Shown: positions 8,342 to 18,338, counted from the first letter of the stretch. The stretch is 64,000 bases of DNA from Phycisphaerae bacterium (GCA_030426385.1 JAUHYI010000002.1:100155-164154); one strand, 5' to 3'. Made by a program: numbers and translations. Notes: generated by a model not told the origin, from the sequence alone.

Positions 8342-9866
8342 CGGCGGTTTCCTCCGGGTCAAGTCCTTCCAGCATGGTTGCTTCCTGAAGGTCTGCCTGT
8401 AAATCGTCACGATCTGCGCCCTCTGGAAGCAAACGCAGCGCATTCGCCGCAGCCTCACGGCCACCCGGGAAGGAACCAGCCATGAAATTAGCCTTCGCGA
8501 GCCACCGGTAAAAGCTTGCTTTTATTTCGTCTGAGTCTGGCAATGAAACCGCGGCAGCCGTGGCATCCCCGAAAGCACGCGCTGCGGTGCGATTGTCCCT
8601 CCGCTCTAAGAGGAGTCGCCCCAGTGTGATGGCTGCGCCCACATGGATGCGCGTGTCCGCCGATCGGCCATTCTTGGTCGAGAAATGGATCGCTGATTGC
8701 AGGCGTGAGATTGCCGAGAGAGTACCCCCTGTCTCATGAAGATCAGTCGCGGCGCGTACCATTGCTTGCAGATACTCATTGGTATCGCATTCTTCGCGTG
8801 CGGCATGCAGATTTTCGATTTGCTGGTTTCCGAATGAACGGGCCTGCTCCTGATAGTCAAGAAGCGTTTTTTTGCTGCTTGATGCGTCCTCGGCCTTTTG
8901 CTTGGCTACCGTTTGAAGCATTCGAACCATCACACGCTCTGGCATCGGGTCGAGTGTCGCGAAAGCACCCCGCCTAACGACAGAGTTGACGTGCCAGACG
9001 AGGCGGTTCTCGGCAAAGACTTCACGGTGCCGATCCACTTCGCGTCGGACCCAAGGCATCTGGAGTTCGGGAATAATGCCTTCGTATTCATCGCCCCGAT
9101 CCTGCGGAAACTCGAAGTAAATCGTAATGATGTTGCGTTGGATGTCGAGAAAAACTTCACGTGTGTAATAATGTCGCCACCAATGCATGAGTGACTCTAC
9201 GTTGAGATCGAGCGTTTCGGCTTGTGACCGGAGTGCTCGATGCTGTGCCTCATCAAGGATGTCGCTGAGCCGGAGAAGTGCTGACAGCAGACGAAGGCGT
9301 CGTGATCCGCTCTGTGTCCCGACCAGTTCCGCATAGCGGGCCGACTCAGTATCAACCACATGGGACTCAGCAACTGCGGCAATTTCACCCGCATAGTCGG
9401 AGTCGTCTAGCGCCAACCCAATCGGTGGTAACGTGTAACCAGTTCTGTCGAACCTGCGGCTTGCGATGATCATGTCAGCTGATACTTCGTGGTGTCGCTG
9501 GCGAATAAGATCAAGACGACGTTCGTCAGATAGTTCTGACCAGGCTGTCCCGCTCTCAGCCAGTGCTGTCGCTAAACGACCATGCTCTCCCGCGCGTTCA
9601 TTGTGCATCCCAACATCGTGGGTATAGCATGCGGCATAAAGGATGAAGGCCTCGTCCTCTCTCAATCGCTTGTCTTCCGGCAATGCATCCGAGAGCGTTT
9701 CTACGAGTTGGACAACACGATCTGAATGACTAACAGAATGATCAGTAAAATGCCGGTGCACACGGTTGGCAAGGATCGGTGCGATTTTGTCGCGAAGAGT
9801 CCTTAGACGAGCCGCACGGTCGGGTCCACAGAATTTGAAACTTGGCTCAGACATACTGACCGTCAT
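8334..9866 (-). CDS. HD-superfamily phosphohydrolase with TPR-like tail (HD-CE-like)
   Basis: The protein has 510 residues. The N-terminal half is an HD metal-dependent phosphohydrolase: the first His in FTDHSVSHSDRVV, the HD pair in YAACYTHDVGMH, a further RQRHHEVSADMI helix and a later LRLSDILDEAQH Asp. This layout resembles the HD-CE type seen beside signalling and conflict proteins. Residues from about 375 form TPR-like helices (GAAITLGRLLLERRDNRTAARAFGDA). The probable substrate is a nucleotide or phosphorylated small molecule, which I infer from the family only. It is the first gene of a two-gene unit with the HEAT-like protein. The ATG at 9866 has no clear ribosome site; the Met at 9854 is an alternative. 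Confidence 0.83.
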   Translation of the reverse strand: MTVSMSEPSFKFCGPDRAARLRTLRDKIAPILANRVHRHFTDHSVSHSDRVVQLVETLSDALPEDKRLREDEAFILYAACYTHDVGMHNERAGEHGRLATALAESGTAWSELSDERRLDLIRQRHHEVSADMIIASRRFDRTGYTLPPIGLALDDSDYAGEIAAVAESHVVDTESARYAELVGTQSGSRRLRLLSALLRLSDILDEAQHRALRSQAETLDLNVESLMHWWRHYYTREVFLDIQRNIITIYFEFPQDRGDEYEGIIPELQMPWVRREVDRHREVFAENRLVWHVNSVVRRGAFATLDPMPERVMVRMLQTVAKQKAEDASSSKKTLLDYQEQARSFGNQQIENLHAAREECDTNEYLQAMVRAATDLHETGGTLSAISRLQSAIHFSTKNGRSADTRIHVGAAITLGRLLLERRDNRTAARAFGDATAAAVSLPDSDEIKASFYRWLAKANFMAGSFPGGREAAANALRLLPEGADRDDLQADLQEATMLEGLDPEETADA

Positions 9867-10055
9867 TATATTGGCAGTTTAAGCATTTATACGAAATCAC
9901 AAAACCATATTCCGGCAAGCAATTAGAACAGTGTGATGCCTGAAAAAAAGTTTTTTTTGCCATAAAAGTGCAATACAACCGATGATACGCCTGCCAGTAA
10001 AGCAATGACGCAAATATTCGTCAAAAACAACACATATCACCCCTGCAATACGACA
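9867..10055. other. AT-rich intergenic region
   Basis: This 189-base gap is AT-rich with T and A runs (GTTTTTTTTG near 9950). It must hold the promoter of the HD/HEAT pair and the 3' end of the HTH coiled-coil gene. No clear terminator hairpin was found. Confidence 0.4.
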
Positions 10056-11270
10056 TCAAACTTTTTCATCCAAAATTGACGGCGCATTGGGTCGTAGCGG
10101 GTCCATCCGATCGGCCTGTTGCAACGCCCATCGCAAGTATTCTGCAGCTTCGCCGTCGATCGCTATCGCGCCGTCTCGTTCAATCAACATATTACAAACA
10201 GCTTCCAGGTAATTACGTATGATGCGACTCTGTCGCCACGCATTGGCATGATCGACCAATTTCTCGACTCGATCTCGCTCAGCATTCTGTCTTTTAGCTA
10301 GTTCTTCGCGCCGCCGCCGCAATTCCTCTTCTTGTTGTCTACGAATCCGTTCCTCTTCTTCGCGACGTTTTCGAGCTTCTGCTTCCTCACGACGTTTGAT
10401 GCGTAAGCGACCCGCTTGCTTTACTAATTCAATGACAAAGTCATTGAGGCCTTCTTCGATGCGATAACGCTTAGGGCTATCCTTCAGCAATCCACCGCCA
10501 TAGGAAGATGATGCCGTGTCAATTATCAATAGACCCGTTGGCTGAAGATCGATTGACTTCCACTGCTTTTTTCTTTCTTCATCTGACAGACGAATCTGTT
10601 TGTTTTTTTCGCGCATTCTTACTGTAGTTACATCTAAGCCGCCAAAACAAATGTATGCTTGCGTGTTGTACTCACTGTATTTTTCTTTTCGCACTTCGAC
10701 ATAGCCGCCTATTTTTTCAATTCGTTTGACCAGTGCATCCATAATCCGTAATGCTCTTGATGCACAATTCTTGCTTACATCGATGTCAAGGGTAGGTCGA
10801 GAATCTCGCGGCTCATCATAAACCCTTTGATGAAATGGGATACTATTTCGTTTAATCTTCTTATCCGTAGCAGCAATCAAAGGATGCGGGTTTCGCAATG
10901 ACTCAGCAACTTTGACGGGTTCAAGCGAAACGGCACGATCAAGCAATGACTGAATGTCGTCATCGTAGACTGGTTCCGGGATCGGCTCATTAGTTGTTGA
11001 TTCTTTGTCTGGATATTTAAAAAAAGTCAGTGTTTCCAGATCAGGATTACTATTCTTGGGCAATGCGGTCTGTTTAGGATTTTTACCATGTGCAAGCTTG
11101 GCCCAGTACCCAAGATAAGGCTTGGGAATTTTGTATTGCTTGCATACTTTTCCCACCATTACATCTGAAATACCAAGTTCCTTTGCAACTTTGGTTGTGG
11201 GTTTTGCCCACATCTTGTCATAGAACTCTTGGCGTGTGAAGGTGATTTCTTCATAAGATGGCGTTTGCAT
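10056..11270 (-). CDS. HTH-domain coiled-coil protein, unknown function
   Basis: The protein has 404 residues if read from ATG 11270, which has GAGG ten bases upstream. The frame also opens from 11372, but the extra 34 residues look unlike the family. Near the N-terminus is ITFTRQEFYDKMWAKPTTKVAKELGISD, followed by KVCKQYKIPKPYLGYWAKLA, a helix-turn-helix block common in bacterial proteins of unknown role. A middle domain (about 140-290) is mixed alpha/beta. Residues 295-350 form a charged coiled coil rich in RREEEERIRRQQEEEL patterns. It diverges from the Mrr-like gene. It could be a DNA-binding regulator or a defence sensor. I do not know. Confidence 0.75.
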   Translation of the reverse strand: MQTPSYEEITFTRQEFYDKMWAKPTTKVAKELGISDVMVGKVCKQYKIPKPYLGYWAKLAHGKNPKQTALPKNSNPDLETLTFFKYPDKESTTNEPIPEPVYDDDIQSLLDRAVSLEPVKVAESLRNPHPLIAATDKKIKRNSIPFHQRVYDEPRDSRPTLDIDVSKNCASRALRIMDALVKRIEKIGGYVEVRKEKYSEYNTQAYICFGGLDVTTVRMREKNKQIRLSDEERKKQWKSIDLQPTGLLIIDTASSSYGGGLLKDSPKRYRIEEGLNDFVIELVKQAGRLRIKRREEAEARKRREEEERIRRQQEEELRRRREELAKRQNAERDRVEKLVDHANAWRQSRIIRNYLEAVCNMLIERDGAIAIDGEAAEYLRWALQQADRMDPLRPNAPSILDEKV

Positions 11271-11447
11271 GACATAATGCCTCGAATTCTCGATCATCTG
11301 ATTATATTGTGTGCCAGCCTCTCTAAACCAGTATCCCACGTATGGTATTTCATAAATGAAGACACGAAGCACGCCCCAACCGTCATTTTAATTAATTAAC
11401 GTCGCAGCATGGGTAGCCTGTACATAGCAGATAAACTGGTGACTAAG

Positions 11448-12305
11448 ATGCCGGGACGCAAAAACGACAGTTTCACTGACATGATTTTGGACGCCATGTA
11501 TCGAGGACCATGGTGGCTGGGCTTCTTTGTCGCTACAGCGTTTTATGGGTTCCTCCAGTTTGTTATTCCCGGTCTGCTTTGGCTGGTGCAATGGCGATTT
11601 GCAGACCAGTCACTAACAGTGGCAATGCTTGACGGTTTTATACACGGCTCACGAATTCTTGCACCGTTTGCATTTGGACTTGGTCTGATACTCTGGTTGT
11701 TGGCCCGAATTCCCAGATGGATTCATCGTCGAAGGCTGGATCGTCAGACAGGTATTGATTCAATCCGCCAACTATCGTGGCGACAGTTCGACTTTCTGTT
11801 GGCGGAGTATTTTAGGCGTCAAGGGTATCGTGTTGAGGAAACCGCCGACGGCCCTGACGATGGTATCGATCTTTATCTGTCCAAATCAGGCGTAAAAAGC
11901 CTCGTTCAGGCAAAACATTGGAAGACATGGCGGGTTGGCGTCCGAACGGTACGCGAATTACTCGGTGTGATGGTCAGTGAAGAAGCCAACGATGCATGGC
12001 TGATCACATCGGGCAAGTTTACCACACCTGCGATGGAATTTGCTGACAAGAACCATATCCACCTCATTAATGGTCTGCAATTGGTTGACATGATTCGCGC
12101 AGTTCAGAAAAGCAAAACAGAACCTGATTCAACATGCCTGGGCTCACCCCAACCATCCATACAGTCGCCTTCGTGCCCCCAATGCGGTCAACCTATGCAC
12201 AAGAAAATGGCCCGACGCGGACAGCATACCGGCGACGAGTTCTGGGGTTGCTCTCAATTTCCCAAGTGTCGTGGGATTGTTGCGATACATGAGTCGCCCA
12301 ATTAA
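11448..12305 (+). CDS. Membrane-anchored Mrr-type restriction endonuclease with zinc ribbon
   Basis: The protein has 285 residues. Two transmembrane segments come first (about residues 20-50 and 65-90: WWLGFFVATAFYGFLQFVIP and ILAPFAFGLGLILWLLA). An Mrr-type PD-(D/E)xK nuclease follows, with SWRQFDFLLAEYFRRQGY, DGPDDGIDL as the acidic strand and VQAKHWKTWRVGV as the QxK strand. The C-terminus is a topoisomerase-type zinc ribbon (CPQCGQPM...FWGCSQFPKCRG). Such proteins cut foreign or methylated DNA near the membrane. I set the start at MPGRKN (11448) because the paralogue at 38557-39405 starts there; an upstream ATG at 11409 is possible. The paralogue lies just outside the island in inverted orientation. 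Confidence 0.88.
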   Translation: MPGRKNDSFTDMILDAMYRGPWWLGFFVATAFYGFLQFVIPGLLWLVQWRFADQSLTVAMLDGFIHGSRILAPFAFGLGLILWLLARIPRWIHRRRLDRQTGIDSIRQLSWRQFDFLLAEYFRRQGYRVEETADGPDDGIDLYLSKSGVKSLVQAKHWKTWRVGVRTVRELLGVMVSEEANDAWLITSGKFTTPAMEFADKNHIHLINGLQLVDMIRAVQKSKTEPDSTCLGSPQPSIQSPSCPQCGQPMHKKMARRGQHTGDEFWGCSQFPKCRGIVAIHESPN

Positions 12306-12477
12306 ATGGCATTCAATTGATGAGCTTCATAGCAAGAACAGCATACAAAAAGCACAAAAATGATTCGCTTGCGAAAAACTTGAATAGTTAATGTTTCTGA
12401 CAAGGGGATCATTGAAAGTTGCTGCATAAACCATCAGATTCCTAAATCGGAATCAATAGGTCGGTAGATCCCGTTTT

Positions 12478-15400
12478 TTACTCATTCGTGGAAATTCGTA
12501 CCCAACCTGTTTTCGTTTTTCGTTCGATGCAAACGTGACCAAGCAACACTCTAGGCTCTTCTTGTATCAACGCGGCAAATCGCTGAGGCCGTGGACCGAA
12601 TAGAAAGTCCGCCATTACCGTAAATGTGCCAACTAGCAGAATTCCGTGGCCTTTCGGTGATCTCAGCGCGAACATGGATTTAACATTGCCGATTCTGTTT
12701 CCAGATTCTCGTTTGAGCCATCGCTCGAGACCGGACACTCGTTGGGCTTTGACTTTTCCGTCGAAAGCCATCTGAATCAAACGAAATTCTCCTGTTGATT
12801 TTGAAATTAGAGGTTCTGCCATGGCGAAACCTGTAGCGGCACATTGTCTCGATTGTCCAGGCAATATTGGGCCTACCCAAGGACAAATGATCGCCTCATC
12901 GGGCATGCATGGACGCTCATCGATCACTGATCGAACAACAACAGTAGGTGACATGAATTCGCCTGACACCGCACTTCGGACAAGCTTATCTTTTCGAATG
13001 CTTTTGCCTGTGACGCAACATATTGACAAAAGATCGGGTCGGACGAAATCACCGGTTAATTCACAGGCGCCCAACTCATTAGGCAAACCTTTATCGCCAG
13101 TTACAACGCAAGCCTTCAGATAACGCGGCAAAGCTGCCAATCCAGATATGTCGCTGGTTGCGAGCAAACGTTTGTCTACATGCCAACCACTTTCGGCACA
13201 TACGCCCATCTCAGACGGCAACAATCGGCGGTTAGTTTCCTTGCATATCGCCATACATTCTGGCAGGCATTTTAGCGTAGACGCTTCAGAGGACTCAAGA
13301 AGTTCCGAGTCAACGAGTTTTCCACTGACCATACAGCGCGCTACTTCATCGCGCAGTAGCAATCTGCCAGAAGCCTCACATGTCATCATTTCATTGGGTA
13401 AGCCTATGCGACCACTTCGCTCAGACTTTGCTGCCTTCTCAATAGGGCTGTACTTGTTGCTGAGTGATGATTGCAGCACTTCATCAAGTAAAGCTCGTTT
13501 GCCAGCAGATGTTTCAACAGACTCACTGATGTGGGCGATGCGGCCAGTCAAGTCTGAGGTAATGGCCTCGTCCTGACGGAAGCATTTTCCCGAAAAATCA
13601 CTTTTGACTATCTCATCGATTAAAACCATGTCGCCTGTGAAATCACATTTATGAAGTTCGCTTGTGAGGCCGAAGCGGCTACTTAACTGGGACTGATGTA
13701 AAAGCGATCGTTCAACAACTTTGCCTGAGACATCTGAGCGACCAGATTCTTCTGGCAGCAGAACCTTCGAAGTCACTTCGCATTGCAAGGCCTCATCAGG
13801 CAAGGCAAATTTGCCACTCACGTCTGACTTGGCCATCAGATCAACATCAGCTCGTTTGCCAGTAATAGCACACCGTTCGGCTTCATCGATTAGCAATTGT
13901 CGCTGGCTCAGTGAGCATGTAATCACTTCGCTCTTAGCGCCACATCGACCTGATTTTTCAGATCGCACCTCTTCCCCGATTGGAATAATTTCCTTACTGC
14001 CTTTTACTTCTGATCGTCGGAACTCATCCACCAGGGATTCCCGTCCGTCCGGCAACACCTCGATTTCTGATTTATGGCCAACTCTTGCAGAAATCGAGGA
14101 ATAATGCGCCGCATCTTTTCGCATTACTTTGCCGGAAACGTCGCTCTTGACTGTCTCATCAATCAAAACCATATCTCCAGAGAATTCACACTTTTGAAGT
14201 TCATGTTCGAGACCCAACCGGCTGCTCAACTGGGACCGATGCAAAAGCGATTGCTCAACCAGCTTGCCCGACACATCGGATCGGCCAGCTTCTTCGGGCA
14301 GAAGTACCTTTGAAGTCACTTCGCACTGCAAGACCTCATCAGGCAACGCAAATTTTCCACTTACATCTGATCGAACCATCAGATCAATATCAGCTTTCTC
14401 GCCTGTAACGGCGCATGATTCTATTTCGTCAATCAGTAGCTGCTTGTGGCTAATAAAACATAGAACTGATTCTCTTTTGGAACCATACCGTCCGGATTTA
14501 TCTGATCGTACTTCCTCACCTAGTGGAATGATTTCCTGGCTGTTAATGACGTCGGATTGCCGCACCTCGTCGAGTAAAGCGACTCGCTCATCGCATAAAT
14601 CATGTGATTCCGATGTATGGCCGATCCGACCGGTAATTGATGATGTGCGGGCTTCGTCCATCCGCATTGCTTTTGCTGATACGTCGCTTGTCACCACCTC
14701 ATTGCATAGAACAATGTCGCCCGTGAATTCGCACGTGACCATTTCCTCAGGCAATGCGAGTAATGTGCTCAGCTCTGAAGGCAGCAAGAGTTTTTGATCA
14801 ACACGCTTACCTGAGACCGATGAAACGGCGACCTGGTCGGGAAGTAGCATCTTGCCGCTGACTTCGCATTTCACAAGCTGATCGGGCAATACCAGATGAC
14901 CATCCTCAGCTTTTGCCAAGCGAGATAGTTCGACGGTTTTCCCGGACACTGAACAAATGCCTACTTCATCGCTGAGCAATTTTGAGCCTGTCATGTCGCA
15001 AACAGCCATCTCGTCAAGCGCCCCCACTCGATGCGGTGCCTGCTCAGACGTGACGGTGCGATCATGCCGTATGACTCGATTGCTCATATCACTTGTAACT
15101 GTTTCTTCTGGTAAAACCCAATCGCCAGTCAATTCACACTTTACAAAATCATCATTGTGACTACGTTTGTTTGAAATCGGAGATTGACGCAATTGATCAA
15201 TACGTGATTTCATTCCTGTCACGTCACTAACCACCAGCTCACCCGGCAAAACCCAGTCATCAGTATATTCACATTGAGTGAGTTCCTCTTTTAGAGCACG
15301 ACCATTGGATGCCACTGACTTTATCAAAAGATCGCGGTCCACCAATCGATTACTGGCATCTGATTTTTGAAGTTCGTCAGAAATTAGCCGGGTACCCGAT

Positions 15401-18216
15401 GCTTCGCATACGGCTGTATAGGCAGCAAGTGCGCGCCGTCCACTTTTGCTTGATTTCACCAACAAATGATCCAAAACATAGTCATTTGTGACACAACATT
15501 TTGATAAACATGATTCGGGAACGATCCGATTCGTGACTTGGCAAGTCGCCATCTTGGGTTCTTCAAGTATTTCTCCGATAGCAGGTATTGCTTTTAGTGC
15601 AATTGAATATGACCCTTGATCATCTATTGCAAATGTGACGGTGATATGCTGGGTTTGATAGCAATTTCCTTCAAGTCCAACAAGTTCTGCGTTGGCCAAT
15701 GGTTGAAAATCAGATTTCGCACGTCGGGCTTGCGGGCTATCGTCGCCAATGCGTAACAATTCGTCTTTCAATCGCATCTCATAAAATCCGGCAAAGTCAT
15801 TAACATCCTTGTCTGTTTCAACGGCCTTTTGGATAGATGGAGCGATGGCGGCCATTTTATTGCCCGCCATTGGTTGATGCATTGATTTTTTGTGATTAAG
15901 AGCGCATGAACTGATCTGATCGTTATCTGTCTCACGAACTTTTACTGAAATCAGCTTTTCATAACTGTCAACGCCGTTACTGACCGTCGCCTTAGCAATA
16001 GCTTGTCCACTGAAATGCTCGTTCAATACCTTAATTTGGGTATTCAGAACACAACTGCCTGCAATCTTTCTTATCCAATTTTCGACAAATTGTTCAGTAA
16101 TCGCAGACGAAGTGATGTCGTTGATAAGTTGGCCCGATCGTTTCGCCCAATTATTGACATGGCGTTCAAAATCCGTCTTGCCGGGATAATACAACTTTGC
16201 CTGAGGAAATCGGTGTCGAATGTCTCGCCAACGCAGCGGATCAAATGTGAAAAGTTCTGCATTTGACCCACCGCCGATTGCAGCATAGAGCATTTCGCCA
16301 CGTTGGTCGATTTCTTTACCAGCTTGGGCATACATTTGATAAATGAATTCTTCGAAGGATAAAGAGGGAGCAAAGCGATTCAGCTTTGGACATGAGGGGC
16401 CACTGTCGTGCAATTCATCAAGACGGCCAAGATTCTGGTCCATTTCTTCGCGACTTGCTTCCAGATCGAGTTTAGCCTGCTCAATACTTTCCGCTATGCG
16501 TTTTGCAGCTTCATCATTATTTACACCCAAGAGTGATTTAACCACCAGGTCACGAATAACGCTTTCAAACTGGTCGCCCTCATCACCTTGACCACGCGAT
16601 GTGGATTCTAAAATGGATTCCACATCACCAACTGTCGAAGCCACAGCCTGTAGCTTTTCCATGAGTGTGGCAACGATTTTATGTTCAACCGATCCCTCCA
16701 CGATGAGGTTGAACACCACGACGTGCTTATATTTAGAACCAAGACGCTGGATGCGTCCAATGCGCTGTTCGACGATCATCGGATTCCATGGCAGATCAAA
16801 ATTAACCAATGTATTGGTCACTTGCAGGTTGACACCTTCTGCACCGGAATCTGTTGAAACAATGACGTTAATATCAGGGTTATCTTTGTGAAATCGTTCA
16901 ATTACATCGCGATTGCCTTGCGTATTACCGCCCTCGATAAATCCGAATTTCACGCCAGCTTCTATCAGTGCACGACCAATGGCCCGTTGTGTGGCTCGAC
17001 GAATCGTAAAAACCAGCAGTCGCCAGTCACTTCGTTGCTTTTGAAGCTCATGAATTATTTGCAAAAGACCATCTATTTTGGCCGGGCGACCACTTTGGGC
17101 AAGTTCCCACGCGCGACCTGATACGGCTTCCCATCTATCGGGCCGGCGTTTTGCCATATTGGTTATTTGGTCAGCTAGCGCGTCAGGGCTGCTGAATAAT
17201 GCTCGTAATACAGAAGACTGCTCTAGGCCGTTTAGATCTTCCAGAATGCCCTTCACCAGTTCATTTAGCTCTATCTCAACATCCGTCGGAGGGACGGTAA
17301 AAAGTCGAACGTGACGCGTAGGAAAAACTAGGTTTGCATCGGCGCGCCTGGTTCTCGCAATAAATTTCCGCAAAACGCCGCGAAACGTTTCTTCAGTACC
17401 AGGTCTTAAAAGACGAGCTTTGTCATTCCCTAAAAAATACGATTTGAATTCATCTGGATTTCCCAAGGGATGGTGATCTTTCCCCTGCGCAGCATTCAGG
17501 CAGTCAATTAGCGAATAAAGATCCCATAGCCTGTTTTGAATGGGTGTAGCGGTTAATAGAAGCACATACTTAAAGAAACTCGCTTCCAGTGCTTCTCGAA
17601 TGCGCGTTGCCATTACAGGTGTTTTGGGACTTCCATGCAGATTTCTGATCTTGTGCGCCTCATCAATGATGAGCATATCGAACGTATTGGATGGCAAAAG
17701 CGGCAAACGCGGACATGCGGTGTGATAAGTGCTTACAACGACTGAAGTCTCTGAGTCGACAGCGTCCTCAAAATTTTTACCACCCGTCGCGAAGACGGCA
17801 TCTATGCCAAATCTAACCTTGAGCTCCTCCACCCACTGTGACCCGAGTATGCTTGGGCAGATCACCATGGCTCTTAGGACTTTGCGCCGAGACATGAGTT
17901 CACTGAGTATTAAGCCGGCACTTATTGTTTTTCCCAGTCCGACATCATCGGCGATTAGTGTCACCGGCAGGCGTCGACAAAATGTGATGAGGTTCCGAAT
18001 CTGGTGGGCAAATGGTTTGAAATCGGGATGCCATGTATGTTTGGATTCAAGGTCGCTCTCATCATGAATAATGATTGGATTGGCCAGGCTCCACTCATGA
18101 GCTGCCAAATGCAAACGGTATTCGGCGTCAATCCCTGTCGGCTTTAAAGGGTTTACTGTCACGTTTGTACACTGAACAGGCGTTATCTTATGTGATTGTT
18201 TTTTTTGAGTTCCCAT
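12478..18216 (-). CDS. Giant SNF2-type helicase with 61 tandem 15-residue repeats
   Basis: The protein has 1912 residues. Residues 70-530 are a SNF2-family superfamily 2 ATPase: DDVGLGKT (90-97, Walker A), DEAH (185-188), LLLTATPIQNRLWDL, STDSGAEGVNLQ and the motif VI arginine region VEQRIGRIQRLGS. Residues 530-890 are a helical and mixed linker region of unknown fold. Residues 892-1806 consist of about 61 modules, nearly all exactly 15 long, with consensus [CS]-[DE]-x-[ST]-G-[KR]-x-x-L-P-D-E-x-x-x. The last 106 residues form a mixed domain (GHGILLVGTFTVMADFLFG). It is the last gene of the restriction operon, 122 bases after the UvrD fusion. It is broadly like the DrmD-type SNF2 helicases of defence systems, but I know no such repeat tail in them. 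Confidence 0.9.
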   Translation of the reverse strand: MGTQKKQSHKITPVQCTNVTVNPLKPTGIDAEYRLHLAAHEWSLANPIIIHDESDLESKHTWHPDFKPFAHQIRNLITFCRRLPVTLIADDVGLGKTISAGLILSELMSRRKVLRAMVICPSILGSQWVEELKVRFGIDAVFATGGKNFEDAVDSETSVVVSTYHTACPRLPLLPSNTFDMLIIDEAHKIRNLHGSPKTPVMATRIREALEASFFKYVLLLTATPIQNRLWDLYSLIDCLNAAQGKDHHPLGNPDEFKSYFLGNDKARLLRPGTEETFRGVLRKFIARTRRADANLVFPTRHVRLFTVPPTDVEIELNELVKGILEDLNGLEQSSVLRALFSSPDALADQITNMAKRRPDRWEAVSGRAWELAQSGRPAKIDGLLQIIHELQKQRSDWRLLVFTIRRATQRAIGRALIEAGVKFGFIEGGNTQGNRDVIERFHKDNPDINVIVSTDSGAEGVNLQVTNTLVNFDLPWNPMIVEQRIGRIQRLGSKYKHVVVFNLIVEGSVEHKIVATLMEKLQAVASTVGDVESILESTSRGQGDEGDQFESVIRDLVVKSLLGVNNDEAAKRIAESIEQAKLDLEASREEMDQNLGRLDELHDSGPSCPKLNRFAPSLSFEEFIYQMYAQAGKEIDQRGEMLYAAIGGGSNAELFTFDPLRWRDIRHRFPQAKLYYPGKTDFERHVNNWAKRSGQLINDITSSAITEQFVENWIRKIAGSCVLNTQIKVLNEHFSGQAIAKATVSNGVDSYEKLISVKVRETDNDQISSCALNHKKSMHQPMAGNKMAAIAPSIQKAVETDKDVNDFAGFYEMRLKDELLRIGDDSPQARRAKSDFQPLANAELVGLEGNCYQTQHITVTFAIDDQGSYSIALKAIPAIGEILEEPKMATCQVTNRIVPESCLSKCCVTNDYVLDHLLVKSSKSGRRALAAYTAVCEASGTRLISDELQKSDASNRLVDRDLLIKSVASNGRALKEELTQCEYTDDWVLPGELVVSDVTGMKSRIDQLRQSPISNKRSHNDDFVKCELTGDWVLPEETVTSDMSNRVIRHDRTVTSEQAPHRVGALDEMAVCDMTGSKLLSDEVGICSVSGKTVELSRLAKAEDGHLVLPDQLVKCEVSGKMLLPDQVAVSSVSGKRVDQKLLLPSELSTLLALPEEMVTCEFTGDIVLCNEVVTSDVSAKAMRMDEARTSSITGRIGHTSESHDLCDERVALLDEVRQSDVINSQEIIPLGEEVRSDKSGRYGSKRESVLCFISHKQLLIDEIESCAVTGEKADIDLMVRSDVSGKFALPDEVLQCEVTSKVLLPEEAGRSDVSGKLVEQSLLHRSQLSSRLGLEHELQKCEFSGDMVLIDETVKSDVSGKVMRKDAAHYSSISARVGHKSEIEVLPDGRESLVDEFRRSEVKGSKEIIPIGEEVRSEKSGRCGAKSEVITCSLSQRQLLIDEAERCAITGKRADVDLMAKSDVSGKFALPDEALQCEVTSKVLLPEESGRSDVSGKVVERSLLHQSQLSSRFGLTSELHKCDFTGDMVLIDEIVKSDFSGKCFRQDEAITSDLTGRIAHISESVETSAGKRALLDEVLQSSLSNKYSPIEKAAKSERSGRIGLPNEMMTCEASGRLLLRDEVARCMVSGKLVDSELLESSEASTLKCLPECMAICKETNRRLLPSEMGVCAESGWHVDKRLLATSDISGLAALPRYLKACVVTGDKGLPNELGACELTGDFVRPDLLSICCVTGKSIRKDKLVRSAVSGEFMSPTVVVRSVIDERPCMPDEAIICPWVGPILPGQSRQCAATGFAMAEPLISKSTGEFRLIQMAFDGKVKAQRVSGLERWLKRESGNRIGNVKSMFALRSPKGHGILLVGTFTVMADFLFGPRPQRFAALIQEEPRVLLGHVCIERKTKTGWVRISTNE
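12799..15543 (-). repeat. Coding tandem repeat: 61 x 45 bp, 12-module super-repeats
   Basis: Read on the minus strand, this stretch encodes the repeat array of the SNF2 protein. The basic unit is 45 bp (15 residues); a few modules have 14, 16 or 17 residues. A higher period of 12 modules (about 180 residues, 540 bp) is clear: modules 16-27, 28-39 and 40-51 align one to one (for example CEVSGKMLLPDQVAV, CEVTSKVLLPEEAGR, CEVTSKVLLPEESGR), and 4-15 and 52-61 align more weakly. Cys starts modules 1, 4, 10 and 11 of each super-repeat; Ser usually starts the others. This points to successive duplication. Confidence 0.92.
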
Positions 18217-18338
18217 CCAAACCCCATATCAATATGTATTAAAAGGCATCCCGCGGTTGTTTATTAAAAATTGCGCGAGTGGTTTAAGGTGTCCCCGGTA
18301 TGTTTATATTTAACATTAAAGGCATATAATGTTCGTCT
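18217..18338. other. Intergenic gap within the restriction operon
   Basis: This 122-base AT-rich gap is the longest inside the six-gene operon. On the minus strand it holds stretches such as TTAATGTTAAATATAAAC, which could be an extra promoter for the SNF2 gene. I see no terminator. Confidence 0.35.

Noticed and set aside
13148..14797. Long plus-strand frames opposite the repeat array
   Set aside because: They are shadows created by the 45-bp periodicity of the minus-strand gene and show no family-like sequence.
12799..15543. A CRISPR array
   Set aside because: The 45-bp repeats have no unique spacers, diverge gradually and keep one reading frame; they code for protein.
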